DNA from: Pseudomonadota bacterium
GTDB taxonomy: Bacteria; Pseudomonadota; Alphaproteobacteria; Rhizobiales; Beijerinckiaceae
Assembly (NCBI GenBank): GCA_023386115.1
Contig: JAEWKL010000623.1
Location: forward strand, 1-36,290
Length of the DNA stretch: 36,290 nucleotides
Direction: 5' to 3'
The notes beneath the pieces are model-generated. The model was not told the DNA's origin and made no database searches. It saw only the letters and a program-made list of their open reading frames with translations. Shown here one piece after another: positions 24,228 through 33,851 of this stretch. Within the stretch, counting starts at the first letter, position 1. Each line of letters opens with the position of its first letter. The position numbers were made by a program, and so were the translations under genes.

Positions 24228-25253
24228 TTAATTGCCGCGGGTCTTCAGGGCAGCGTCGAGGCGCGGGTAGACGCGGCGGGCGTTGGCCTCGTAGATCTTG
24301 TGGCGATCCTCGGCGGTAAGATCGGCGGCCTCGACGTAGCGCTTTGTGTCGTCGAAGTTGTGCCCGGTCTCCGGGTCGATCCCGCGTACCGCGCCGACCA
24401 TCTCGCTGGCGAACAGGATGTTTTCGACCGGGATGACTTCGGTCAGCAGATTGATCCCGGGCTGGTGATAGACGCAGGTGTCGAAGAAGACGTTGCGCAG
24501 GAGATGCTCGCGCAATTCTGGCTTCTTCAGTGCCTGGGCAAGGCCCCGATAGCGGCCCCAGTGATAGGGCGCTGCCCCACCGCCATGCGGGATGACGAAG
24601 CGCAGGGTCGGGAAGTCCCGGAAGAGGTCGCCCTCGATCAGCTGCATCACCGCAGTGGTGTCGGCGTTGATGTAGTGGGCGCCGGTGGTGTGGAAGCAGG
24701 CGTTGCAGCTCGTCGAAACGTGGACCATCGCCGGGATGTCGTACTCGACCATGCGCTCGTAGATCGGGTACCAATGCCGGTCGGTCAGCGGCGGGCTCTT
24801 CCAGTAACCGCCGGTTGGGTCCGGGTTGAGGTTGAGGCCGACGAAGCCGTACTCCTGCACGCAGCGATCAAGTTCAGGCAGGCAGGTCTTCGGATCGACG
24901 CCGGGGCTTTGCGGCAGCATTGCAGCGCCGATGAAGTGGTCGGGGAAGAGCTGCGCCACCCGGTGGCACAGTTCGTTGCAGATCGAGGCCCACTCGGCCG
25001 AGACCGAGAAATCGCCGATGTGGTGGGCCATGAAGCTGGCGCGGGGGCTGAAGATCGTCAGATCGCTGCCGCGCTCGCGCATCAGCCGGAGCTGGTTATT
25101 CTCGATCGACTCGCGGATCTCGTCATCGCCGATCCTGAGGTCGGCTCGGTTCGGGCGGGCGGAGGGATCGTTGAGTGCCGCGACCTGGCGGTTGCGCCAC
25201 TCCTCCAGGGCCGTCGGGGCTGTCGTGTAGTGGCCGTGGCAGTCGATGATCAT
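24228..25253 (-). CDS. ligJ: 4-oxalomesaconate hydratase
   Basis: A 341-residue amidohydrolase-superfamily protein, nearly collinear with LigJ of Sphingobium as I know it. It starts with the metal motif MIIDCHGHY (His6, His8) and contains ERGSDLTIFSPRASFMAHHI, MLPQSPGVDP, GLNLNPDPTGGYW, PAMVHVSTSCNACFHTTG, VIPHGGGAAPYHWGRYRG and NVFFDTCVYHQPGINLL, ending with NILFASEMVGAVRGIDPETG. It hydrates 4-oxalomesaconate to 4-carboxy-4-hydroxy-2-oxoadipate. Its product is the substrate of LigK next door. The upstream ribosome site is weak (AAGG). The gene is the strongest pathway marker in the window. Confidence 0.96.
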   Translation of the reverse strand: MIIDCHGHYTTAPTALEEWRNRQVAALNDPSARPNRADLRIGDDEIRESIENNQLRLMRERGSDLTIFSPRASFMAHHIGDFSVSAEWASICNELCHRVAQLFPDHFIGAAMLPQSPGVDPKTCLPELDRCVQEYGFVGLNLNPDPTGGYWKSPPLTDRHWYPIYERMVEYDIPAMVHVSTSCNACFHTTGAHYINADTTAVMQLIEGDLFRDFPTLRFVIPHGGGAAPYHWGRYRGLAQALKKPELREHLLRNVFFDTCVYHQPGINLLTEVIPVENILFASEMVGAVRGIDPETGHNFDDTKRYVEAADLTAEDRHKIYEANARRVYPRLDAALKTRGN

Positions 25254-25322
25254 CGTCGCGCACCTTGAGGAAGGAGGAAAGCTGGCGGCCCGGTGCGGGC
25301 CGCGCAGCGGTGGGCGTTGTCG

Positions 25323-26681
25323 TTAGTGGGCGGAGGCCTCACGCGGCTGGCCGGCGGCACCCGCGCGAGCCTGGGTCAGGGCGATCGCGATGGCGGCGCA
25401 GAAAGCCGGTGCCGCGAGGGTCAGCAGGATGGCGCTGAAGTCCCAGCCGAGCCCGAGCAGCGTGCCGCCGAAGGCCGAGCCGAGTATGCTGCCGAAGCGG
25501 CCCATGCCGAGCATCCAGCTCACGCCGGTGGCTCGCGCCACGGTCGGGTAGCAGCTCGGCGCGAAGGCATTCAGCCCCGTCTGCGCCCCACTCATGCAGA
25601 AGCCGGCGGCGAAGACGAGGAGCGCCAGCGACGACGACATCACTCCGGCAACCGAGAGGGCGATGATCAACAGGCCGCCGCCGAGATACGCCGCGCCGAT
25701 CACGAAGGCTGGCCGCGTCCGATCCATCACCCAGCCAACGATCACAGCGCCCAGCGTGCCGCCGATCTGAAACAGGGCGGTCACGGCCGAGGCAGTCTCG
25801 ATCGACACACCGGCGTCGCGCATCAAGGTCGGAAGCCAGCCAGTCAGCAGGTAGATGACCATGAGCCCCATGAAGTAGGTCACCCAGAGCGCGACCGTCG
25901 TCACGGCGTAGCCCTGCGAGAACAGCACGCCGATGGGCTTGCGGGTCTGCAGCGGGGGCTCATCCGTCACGAAGGTCTCGGCACCGGTGAAGCGGTGCCC
26001 AGTCACCCGGCCGAGCGTCGCGGCGATCTTCTTCGCGCTCGCTCCCCGCAGGGTGAGGAGCCGAGCGGACTCAGGCAGAAACAGCACCAGAAACGGCACC
26101 AGGGCGAGCGGCACCGCACCGCCGAGGAGCAGCACCGAGCGCCAGCCATAGGCCGGGATCATGTGGGCGGCGGCAAAGCCAATCGCGGCCGAGCCGAGGT
26201 TGAACCCCGTGAACATGATGGTGATCATCAGAGAGCGACGGCGCAATGGCGCGTACTCGGAGAGCAGCGTCGAGGTGTTGGGCATTGCCGCCCCCATGCC
26301 GGTGCCTGCGAGGAAGCGCAGCAAGGCCATCTCGGCCGGGCTGGTCGCGTAGGCGGCGACCGCCGTGAACAGGCCGAAGATCAGCACCGAGAAGATCAGC
26401 ACCGGCTTGCGGCCGAACCGGTCGGAGGACGGGCCGGCAACCAGCGCCCCGACCACGAGGCCGAAGGGTGCAGCGCTCATCACCAAGCCGAAGGCCGGGC
26501 GCGATATGTTCCAGTCGGCGAGGATCGACGGCGTGACGAAGCCCATGATGGCAACGTCCATCCCGTCGGCCACGACGATAAGGAAACACAGGGCCACAAG
26601 GAACCACTGGTAGCGGGAGACCGGTCGCTCATCGATGAAGGACTTGATCTCGACTGATCTTGAAGGTGATGAAATGGACAT
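25323..26681 (-). CDS. MFS transporter, aromatic acid:H+ symporter (PcaK-like)
   Basis: A 452-residue inner-membrane carrier with 12 predicted helices. The AAHS subgroup shows in VALCFLIVVADGMDVAIMGFV in helix 1 (the DGxD motif), SSDRFGRKPVLIFSVLIFG between helices 2 and 3, and the central cytoplasmic loop LPESARLLTLRG. Members take up protocatechuate, 4-hydroxybenzoate, gallate or similar acids with protons. The true start is ATG 26681 with GGGAGGAG upstream; the open frame runs further 5' into the dioxygenase gene. Between the dioxygenase and ligJ genes, it probably imports gallate released by the tannase. Confidence 0.92.
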   Translation of the reverse strand: MSISSPSRSVEIKSFIDERPVSRYQWFLVALCFLIVVADGMDVAIMGFVTPSILADWNISRPAFGLVMSAAPFGLVVGALVAGPSSDRFGRKPVLIFSVLIFGLFTAVAAYATSPAEMALLRFLAGTGMGAAMPNTSTLLSEYAPLRRRSLMITIMFTGFNLGSAAIGFAAAHMIPAYGWRSVLLLGGAVPLALVPFLVLFLPESARLLTLRGASAKKIAATLGRVTGHRFTGAETFVTDEPPLQTRKPIGVLFSQGYAVTTVALWVTYFMGLMVIYLLTGWLPTLMRDAGVSIETASAVTALFQIGGTLGAVIVGWVMDRTRPAFVIGAAYLGGGLLIIALSVAGVMSSSLALLVFAAGFCMSGAQTGLNAFAPSCYPTVARATGVSWMLGMGRFGSILGSAFGGTLLGLGWDFSAILLTLAAPAFCAAIAIALTQARAGAAGQPREASAH

Positions 26682-26752
26682 TCGTGCGCTCCTCCCGGGG
26701 CGGCGCTGGTATCGTAAAGGGTCCGGGTTCTGGCGCCCGGTTGGTTGAGGGG

Positions 26753-27766
26753 TCAGGACGCGATGCCGTTCGCGGAGAGATCGAGCTGCACATCGTCGTC
26801 GGGGCCGTGGTGGCCAGGCAGCGGCGGTGTGCCGTGGCTGTGGAAGGTCGGGATGGTCTTCAGACCCCAGGCCTGGCCCTTCTTCCGCTCCTCTTCGGTC
26901 CAGCGGATCGGCTTCCAGTCCGGCGCCAGCACCAGGCGCGCGCCAGCATTCGCCACCTCGACCCGGTGGCCGCCGGGCTCGAACACGTAGAGGAAGAAGG
27001 TCTGCTGGACGGCGTGCTTGTGCGGCCCGGTCTCGATCGGGATGCCGGCCTCCAGGAAGATGTCGGCGGCGCGCAGAATTTCCTCGCGGCTGTCGAGCGC
27101 GTAGGTGATGTGGTGGAAGCGGCCTTTGATGCCGTGCGCTTCTTTGGTGTAGGCGAAGTCGTAGCTCTTGTTGGTGGCGGTCAACCACATCCCGGCCTCT
27201 TCGCCGGAGTCGAGTACGATCTGCTCGGTAAGCCGGAAGCCAAGCGCGCTCTCGAAGAACTCGCGATTGGCCTTCACATCGACAGCGAGGCAGTTGAAGT
27301 GGTCGAGCCGGCGCACGTTGATGCCGCGGGCCGGGAACCGTTGGGCCTGGTTCTTGAGCGAGGGACGCAGGTGGTCCGGCGCCTGGTACCACTCGGTCTC
27401 GTAGTAGATCTCGACGACATGGCCGTCAGGATCGTGGAAGCGGTAGGCCGGCCCGTGGCCGAGCTCGCCCTCGTGCCAGCCAATCCCGAGGCCCGTCGCC
27501 TCGATCGCCTTCACGCGCCGCTGCAGCGCCTGCGGACTACGCGCCCGGAAGGCGGCGTGGCCGAGGCCGGAGGTGGGCGAGGCGGTGAGCTGGAGCGAGT
27601 AGCGCTCGTAATCGTCCCAGGCGCGCAGGTACACCGAGTCGCCCCGCCGGCCGCTCTCGGTCATGCCCATCACGTCGACGAAGAAGCGCAGGCTCTCCTC
27701 GGGCTTCGGGGTCAGGAGCTCGAGATGGCCGAGATGGGCGACGTCGAGGATCGGTTCTTGGTCCAT
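26753..27766 (-). CDS. Type I (VOC fold) extradiol ring-cleavage dioxygenase
   Basis: A 337-residue two-domain vicinal-oxygen-chelate dioxygenase of the catechol 2,3-dioxygenase/BphC group. The N-terminal domain begins VAHLGHLELLTPKPEESLRFF; the C-terminal catalytic domain has the Fe(II) ligands His156 (RRLDHFN), His218 or His219 (FHHITYAL) and Glu270 (HRVEVAN), with the XylE-like spacing of about 62 and 52. YETEWYQAP between the domains is typical. It should open a catecholic ring next to the hydroxyls. It leads the MFS-ligJ-ligK segment, yet gallate dioxygenases known to me are LigAB-type, not VOC. The substrate could be gallate, pyrogallol or protocatechuate. GGAAGGAC precedes the ATG. Confidence 0.9.
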   Translation of the reverse strand: MDQEPILDVAHLGHLELLTPKPEESLRFFVDVMGMTESGRRGDSVYLRAWDDYERYSLQLTASPTSGLGHAAFRARSPQALQRRVKAIEATGLGIGWHEGELGHGPAYRFHDPDGHVVEIYYETEWYQAPDHLRPSLKNQAQRFPARGINVRRLDHFNCLAVDVKANREFFESALGFRLTEQIVLDSGEEAGMWLTATNKSYDFAYTKEAHGIKGRFHHITYALDSREEILRAADIFLEAGIPIETGPHKHAVQQTFFLYVFEPGGHRVEVANAGARLVLAPDWKPIRWTEEERKKGQAWGLKTIPTFHSHGTPPLPGHHGPDDDVQLDLSANGIAS

Positions 27767-27830
27767 GGGGCGTGTCCTTCCGGAACTGGTGCCGTTCGTG
27801 CGCGGCTCTGGGGGTCAAAGGGCAGGCGGT

Positions 27831-28739
27831 TCAGGCCGCCGCGGGCTCGCGGGCGGCGTCGAGCACTGCGAGAGCGTCGAGCAGCGGGCCCAGCCCATCA
27901 TCGAGTACGGCGTGGCTGAGCTGGCGGCCGAGGCAGCCGGAACGCTCCTGGCGCTCGACGATGGCCGTGCTCATTACCGGAGCAAGGCCGGCCTCCCGCA
28001 CCGTGCGGGCGACCTCACGCATCTCCTCGGCCCGGCGCTTGCCGTGTTGCAGCGGGCGGCCGATGAGGTAGCGGGCGAGGCCCGGCCAATCCGCATGAGG
28101 CAGCGTGTCGGCGAGCGAAGCCAGCACCGGCTCCTCGACGCCGTAGTGGCGCGCGGTCTGCAGGCACTCGGTCACCAGGGCCTCCAGGCCCTTGATCATC
28201 ACGCTGCGGCACATCTTGACCGACGAGGCGTGTCCGATCGACTCCGAGACAGGGGTGAGCCGCATCCCGAACGACGTCATAGCCTCGACGAAGGCCGAGG
28301 CGTGGGGACCGCCGAGCAGCATCGGCGTGCGCAAGCCCTGGGGCGGCACGCTCGCCATCACGGCCGCCTCGACGTAGCGCCCGCCCGCCCGGGTTACGAG
28401 GCTGGCTGCCTCCTGCTTGGTGGTGGGCGAGACGGAATTCACATCGACGACAAGGGGATTGTGCGTGAGCCCTCTCGTCAGGGCCTCGGCCGCCGCCAGC
28501 ACCGAGCCCGCTGTGACCGACAGGAAGACGATATCAGCCGCGGCTGCTGCTTCGGCAGCGCTCGCAGCGAGGGTCACGAAGTCGGTTGCGGCTGCCCGTG
28601 CCCGCGCCGCAGCGTCGACATCAAACGCCGTGATGCGATGAGCGCGGCCATTCGCGTGGATGTCGCGAGCGAAGCGGCTCCCGACTTCACCGAAGCCAAT
28701 GATGGCGAAGCGCGATCCTTGCGGAATGCTCGAAAGCAT
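27831..28739 (-). CDS. NAD(P)-dependent dehydrogenase, 6PGDH-like N-domain with DUF1932
   Basis: A 302-residue oxidoreductase. The N-terminal Rossmann motif is FAIIGFGEVGSRFARDI (residues 11-27), followed by VFLSVTAGS, DVNSVSPTTK and YVEAAVMASVPPQGLRTPMLLGG, the beta-hydroxyacid dehydrogenase pattern. The helical C-terminal half, SSVKMCRSVMIKGLEALVTECL, has the family's catalytic Lys in SVKM and matches DUF1932. GGGGAG precedes the ATG. First gene of the tannase operon. Its substrate is unknown; it may act on a ring-cleavage product or on an overflow intermediate. Confidence 0.87.
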   Translation of the reverse strand: MLSSIPQGSRFAIIGFGEVGSRFARDIHANGRAHRITAFDVDAAARARAAATDFVTLAASAAEAAAAADIVFLSVTAGSVLAAAEALTRGLTHNPLVVDVNSVSPTTKQEAASLVTRAGGRYVEAAVMASVPPQGLRTPMLLGGPHASAFVEAMTSFGMRLTPVSESIGHASSVKMCRSVMIKGLEALVTECLQTARHYGVEEPVLASLADTLPHADWPGLARYLIGRPLQHGKRRAEEMREVARTVREAGLAPVMSTAIVERQERSGCLGRQLSHAVLDDGLGPLLDALAVLDAAREPAAA

Positions 28740-28855
28740 GGCGGTTTCTCCCCAGCGCGACCTTCGGCCTGGCGCGCCCTTGTTCGTCGGGCGCCCTCTC
28801 GACTGATCGTTAACTGGACGCCGGGGATGTCCTATGCTCCGCGAAAGCGGATGTC
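28740..28855. promoter_or_regulatory. Likely promoter region of the tannase/ligJK operon
   Basis: Two direct repeats, GGATGTCCTAT (28825-28835) and GGATGTCTTAT (28849-28859), lie 24 bases apart, differing at one position; the second reaches into the end of the LysR gene. CCGC and GCGG flank GAAA at 28839-28850. The spacing of the repeats is a little over two helical turns, so a regulator could bind both on one face. No promoter boxes could be fixed. Confidence 0.35.
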
Positions 28856-29833
28856 TTATCGCTTTTTCGGCGCCTTCTTATAACCCGCGGTAATATCGGC
28901 GAGGCCAGCTCGGGAGATTTCGCGCACGTAGGCGCGCAGGCATTCAGCGAAAATCCGCCCGCCGGTCGGGAGCGGTCGGTCGTAGGGCAGGATCAGTCCG
29001 GCCGGCCGGTCGGGCGCAGCGATCGGCAGCGGCACGACCTGCAGGCTCCCGCGCAGGAGATCACCGGCCAGCATCAAGCGCGGCATAACGGCGATTAGGT
29101 CGCTGGCGTGCAACATCTCGCGGATGAAGCCGGGGGAGCTGGAGCGCAGCGATGTCGAGGGGGCGAGGCCAAGGCGCGCCATGACCTGCTCGATCTCCTG
29201 GCCGACCCGCTGGCTTACAGTGGGGAGAACGATCTCGTAGCGGCGCAGGGTGTCGATCGCGGCCGGTTCGGAGAGGACGGGGTGCCCGGTGCGCGCGAGG
29301 ATCGAAATCGGCTCGCTCCAGAGCGGTTCGCGGGTGAAGTGATCGGGATGAGCCGGGGCATAGAGGCGCCCAACTACGAGGTCGACCTCGCCGGCCGCCA
29401 AGAGAGGCAGCAACTCCTCGGTCCGCCCCTGTTGCAGGTCGACCCGGATCTCGGGATACTCCGCCTTGAGCCGCGCCAGCGCTCCCGGGAGGATCCCCGC
29501 CGCCGCCACTGGCAGGGCACCGATCGAGATCGAGGTTGCGCCTGCCCTGGTGTGCCGGTCGAGTTCCTCGTCGAGGGAGCGCACCTCCGCAAGGATGCGG
29601 CGTGCTGCTCGCACGAGCACCATGCCGGTTTCGGTCGGCCGCACGCCTCGTGCATGGCGCTCGAAGAGACGAACCTGGAGGATGTCCTCGATCTCGTGCA
29701 GGCTCTTGGTGAGGGCCGGTTGCGTCACTCCGAGGATCGCCGCGGCTCTGAGCAGGCTTCGATGCGTCTCAAGCGCGTCGACGAGGCGGAGATGTGCGAG
29801 CTTGAGGCGTTGATCGAGGTAGCGAGACTGCAT
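28856..29833 (-). CDS. LysR family regulator, PcaQ/GbpR-like
   Basis: A 325-residue regulator starting MQSRYLDQRLKLAHLRLVDA. The helix-turn-helix (HRSLLRAAAILGVTQPALTKSLHEIEDIL, quoted in part) and the opening QRLKLAHLRLVDALE are typical of the PcaQ/GbpR branch, which controls aromatic acid catabolism in alphaproteobacteria. The substrate-binding domain follows (ISIGALPVAAAGILPG; EVDLVVGRLYAPAH). The ATG at 29833 has no strong ribosome site; the open frame extends 36 codons further without matching the family. It points the same way as the tannase operon 116 bases downstream and probably regulates it. Confidence 0.9.
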   Translation of the reverse strand: MQSRYLDQRLKLAHLRLVDALETHRSLLRAAAILGVTQPALTKSLHEIEDILQVRLFERHARGVRPTETGMVLVRAARRILAEVRSLDEELDRHTRAGATSISIGALPVAAAGILPGALARLKAEYPEIRVDLQQGRTEELLPLLAAGEVDLVVGRLYAPAHPDHFTREPLWSEPISILARTGHPVLSEPAAIDTLRRYEIVLPTVSQRVGQEIEQVMARLGLAPSTSLRSSSPGFIREMLHASDLIAVMPRLMLAGDLLRGSLQVVPLPIAAPDRPAGLILPYDRPLPTGGRIFAECLRAYVREISRAGLADITAGYKKAPKKR

Positions 29834-30206
29834 CGTCTCACAGGGTCCCTGCCGCCGGCCGACGTGGCACACGTGGTCCTGTATCCCTGCACGGCTCCAA
29901 TCGGCAAGGCGCTTTCCAGTTGGAGCCATCAGCGTAAGCAAAAACTCCGCGTGTTGTCCCTATTTAGGCAGGCGGATGACGTGAGCGGACAAGTTCAAAA
30001 TTGATGTTAGGTAATATATTCGGACAAACATTCGGAGTTCATCCATAAATTTATATAGTAGAAAATATCTGGATATTTCGATATAAAGTGCACCACGGGG
30101 ATGCGCGACCTTGCACGCTCGACGGTGGGCACAACCCACCGCGAGGTTTGCAACCTGGTAGCGGAGCGGAGGAGGTTTTGGATGGTCGCCTCCTCCACTG
30201 CTCCGA
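29834..30206. other. Gene-free spacer with AT-rich palindromes and hairpins
   Basis: No gene is supported. The stretch 29990-30090 is AT-rich and contains the perfect palindrome AAATATC/GATATTT (30063-30078) and two ATTCGGA direct repeats near 30019 and 30032, all probably in the LysR promoter. From 30124 to 30204 there are three hairpins in a row (see the separate entry). Confidence 0.4.
30124..30204 (-). terminator. Hairpin cluster after mmsA, probable terminator
   Basis: Just beyond the mmsA stop codon, GGAGC and GGAGGAGG (30163-30175) pair with CCTCCTCC (30189-30196) and GCTCC (30200-30204) across a 13-base loop and a 3-base bulge. Two smaller hairpins follow in the direction of transcription: AGGTT/AACCT (30144-30156) and GGTGGG/CCCACC (30124-30140). 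There is no T-run, so termination may be Rho-assisted. Confidence 0.45.
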
Positions 30207-31424
<1,218 letters not shown>

Positions 31425-32146
31425 CCACGTCGATGGCGACGGCGATGAAGGTGGTCCCGATCTCGATGCAGCGCCGCGCGAAGGCGGCGTCCGGAGTCAG
31501 GATGCCGGCGGGCTTGCCCGCCGCGCGGATGCGGCGCACCGCGTCCTCGACCGCCGCGACCACGTCGGGGTGAGCGGCCTCGCCGACGTGGCCGAGGCTC
31601 GCCGCCAGGTCCGCCGGGCCGACGAAGACGCCGTCGACGCCGTCGACCGCGGCGATCTCCTCGAGCCGGTCGAGCGCCTCGCGCGTCTCGACCTGCACGA
31701 GCAGGCAGAGTTCCTCGGCGGCCCGCTTGGCGTAGCCCGCAACCCGCCCGAACCGCGTGGCTCGCGTCAGGCCAGACACGCCGCGCACACCCTCGGGAGG
31801 GTAGCGCGTCGCTGCGACGGCGGCCCGCGCCTCGTGCGCGTCCTGCACGTAGGGGATCAGCAGGGTCTGCGCGCCGAGATCGAGGAAGCGCTTGATCAGG
31901 ACCGCGTCGTTGCTGGCGGGACGCACCACCGCCGACACGTCGTAGGGCGCCACCGCCTGAAGCTGAGGAAGCACGGTGAGTGGGTCGCCCGGCGAGTGCT
32001 CTGTGTCGAGCAGCAGCCAGTCGTAGCCCGAGCCCGCCGCCGCCTCGGCGGCGTAGGAACCGGGTAGGCTGCACCACAAGCCGATCTGCTGGCGGCCCTC
32101 GCGCAGCGCGCGCTTGAAGCGGTTCTCCGGAAGGTTCATCGTCCCC

Positions 32147-32929
32147 TCACACGAAGGAGACGCCGATGGCGCCGAGCGGGCCGTAATCCGCCTGGATCAC
32201 GTCGCCCTTCTTGATGTCGACGGGGCGCGTGAACGAGCCGCCGAGCACGATCTGCCCCTTCCTCAGCTTCGCGTCGACGGCGGCGAGCTTGTTGACGAGC
32301 CAGGCGATGCCCGCGGCCGGGTGGCCCATGATGGCGGCCGAGACGCCGGACTCCTCGATGATGCCGTTCTGCGAGAGCGTGGCCCCGATCCAGCGCACGT
32401 CCACGTCGAAGGGCCGGATCGTGCGGCCGCCCACCACGATGGCCCCGAAGGCGGCGTTGTCGGCGATGGTGTCGACGATCGCGCGCGGGACCTCGGTCCG
32501 GTAGTCGATAATCTCCAGCGCCGGGACCACGAACTCGGTCGCCCGCATCACGTCGTAGGTGCGGCAGCCGGGCCCCTCCAGGTCCTCGCCCATGATGAAG
32601 GCCAGCTCGACCTCCAGGCGGGGCTTGATGAAGAGGTCAGTCCGGATCTGTGCCCCGTCGTCGTAGAGCGCGTCGTCGAGGATGCGGCCGTAATCCGGCT
32701 CGGTCATCTTCGAGGCCATCTGCATGGCGCGCGAGGTCAGGCCGATCTTGTGGCCGACCAGGCGCGCGCCGCCGGCGATCCGCGCCTCGGCCCAGAGATC
32801 CTGGACGCGGTAGGCGTCCGCAAGCTCCATACCCGGGTAGGTCTTCGACAGCTGCGGGCAGGGAACCCGCTCGCGCTCGGCCTTCAGGATGGCTTCGGCG
32901 GCCTTCCGGTGATCGTCGTCGCTCAGCAC
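32147..32929 (-). CDS. hpaH: HpaH-type 2-oxo-ene-dioate hydratase
   Basis: A 260-residue fumarylacetoacetase-fold-related hydratase of the MhpD/HpaH/DmpE group. It resembles HpaH most: DAYRVQDLWAEARIAGG, GHKIGLTSRAMQMASKMTEP, RLEVELAFIMGEDLEGPGC, ATEFVVPALEIIDYR, IADNAAFGAIVVGG, and GQIVLGGSFTRPVDIKKGD. The metal-binding Glu pair sits in VELAF and ALEIID. HpaH hydrates a C7 oxo-dioate; a dicarboxylate substrate is therefore expected here. The start is GTG 32929 with GGAG at good spacing; upstream codons belong to the dioxygenase region. The gene follows the dioxygenase by 28 bases and precedes hpaI by 7. Confidence 0.88.
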   Translation of the reverse strand: MLSDDDHRKAAEAILKAERERVPCPQLSKTYPGMELADAYRVQDLWAEARIAGGARLVGHKIGLTSRAMQMASKMTEPDYGRILDDALYDDGAQIRTDLFIKPRLEVELAFIMGEDLEGPGCRTYDVMRATEFVVPALEIIDYRTEVPRAIVDTIADNAAFGAIVVGGRTIRPFDVDVRWIGATLSQNGIIEESGVSAAIMGHPAAGIAWLVNKLAAVDAKLRKGQIVLGGSFTRPVDIKKGDVIQADYGPLGAIGVSFV

Positions 32930-32957
32930 GGCACTTCGCTCCAATGATGTATCGAGT

Positions 32958-33851
32958 TCACTTGATCGGGGGACGCGGCAGCACGGCCTCTCCGGGCTCC
33001 ATGAAGTAGGTGTAGTCGAGGGAGTACCAGGGCGCGGACGCGTCCGCCGCACCCGGATGCGGCTCGTCGTGGCGGACGAAGTCGCCGACCAGGGCCTTGG
33101 TCACGCCGAACTGCACGTCGGTGTCGATGTGCGGGTCGTTCGCGTCGTAGACCTGCGAGATCAGCACCTTGAAGCCGGGCTTGAAGATCAGGGCGTGGAG
33201 GTGCGCCGGGCGCATCGGGTGGCGGTCCTGCGCCGCGAGGAGGCGCCCGACGACCCCGTTGGTCGGGATCGGGTAGCCGACCATCATCACCGAGCGGAAC
33301 CAGAAGCGGCCCTTGGCGTCGGTGGTGAACTTGCCGCGCAGGTTCATCTCGGCCTGCTCGGGATCCTGGTTCTCGTAGAGGCCGACGGGGGAGGCGTGCC
33401 AGACGTCGACCTCCGCCCCCGCGATCGGCTGGCCCCGGCCGTCGACCACGCGCGCGTTCACGAACAGCGGGTCGCCCGGCGTGTCGGAGCGCACAATCGT
33501 GCCGCCGTTCTCGACCTGCGGCGCGTTGAGGCGCCAGAACGGCCCGAGCAGCGACTGCGAGGTCTCGGTGTTGCCGTGGTCGCCGTTGTTGAGCAGGCAG
33601 ACGAGCGAGGACACGCCGAGGGAGCCGGCCATCAGCACGAACTCGTTGTGGGTGTCGGAGGCGAGGGCGCCGATCTCGTTAAGGATCGCGGTGGCGTCGC
33701 GGAACTCGGGCTCGGTGAGCCGCACGTCGCGGATGAAGCCGTGCAGGTGGGTGACGAGCGAGATCATGATCTCGCGCAAGCGCGGGTCCTGTGTCCGCGC
33801 CATGACCTCCAGAACCGCGGGCGTCACGTCCTGCTGGCGCTCGATGCGCAT
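32958..33851 (-). CDS. Intradiol ring-cleavage dioxygenase, hydroxyquinol 1,2-dioxygenase-like
   Basis: A 297-residue non-haem Fe(III) dioxygenase. The N-terminal helical dimerisation domain (ILNEIGALASDTHNEFVLMAG) precedes a beta-sandwich with the four ligands in order: Tyr in GLYENQD, Tyr in VGYPIPTNG, and two His in MRPAHLHALI. SQSLLGPFWR and GAEVDVWHASPVGLYENQ are typical of the catechol/hydroxyquinol 1,2-dioxygenase family, and the hydroxyquinol branch fits best. GGGAGG precedes the ATG. The neighbouring hydratase and aldolase suit a 2-hydroxymuconate product, so pyrogallol may be the real substrate; hydroxyquinol would give maleylacetate and need a reductase not seen here. Confidence 0.92.
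   Translation of the reverse strand: MRIERQQDVTPAVLEVMARTQDPRLREIMISLVTHLHGFIRDVRLTEPEFRDATAILNEIGALASDTHNEFVLMAGSLGVSSLVCLLNNGDHGNTETSQSLLGPFWRLNAPQVENGGTIVRSDTPGDPLFVNARVVDGRGQPIAGAEVDVWHASPVGLYENQDPEQAEMNLRGKFTTDAKGRFWFRSVMMVGYPIPTNGVVGRLLAAQDRHPMRPAHLHALIFKPGFKVLISQVYDANDPHIDTDVQFGVTKALVGDFVRHDEPHPGAADASAPWYSLDYTYFMEPGEAVLPRPPIK

Noticed and set aside
26682..27392. Upstream extension of the MFS frame into the dioxygenase gene
   Set aside because: The extension is out of frame with the dioxygenase and has no transporter features; ATG 26681 has GGGAGGAG.
32958..33851. Standard hydroxyquinol pathway to maleylacetate
   Set aside because: No maleylacetate reductase is in the operon; a hydratase and an aldolase take its place, so the dioxygenase-like label is kept but the pathway is not.
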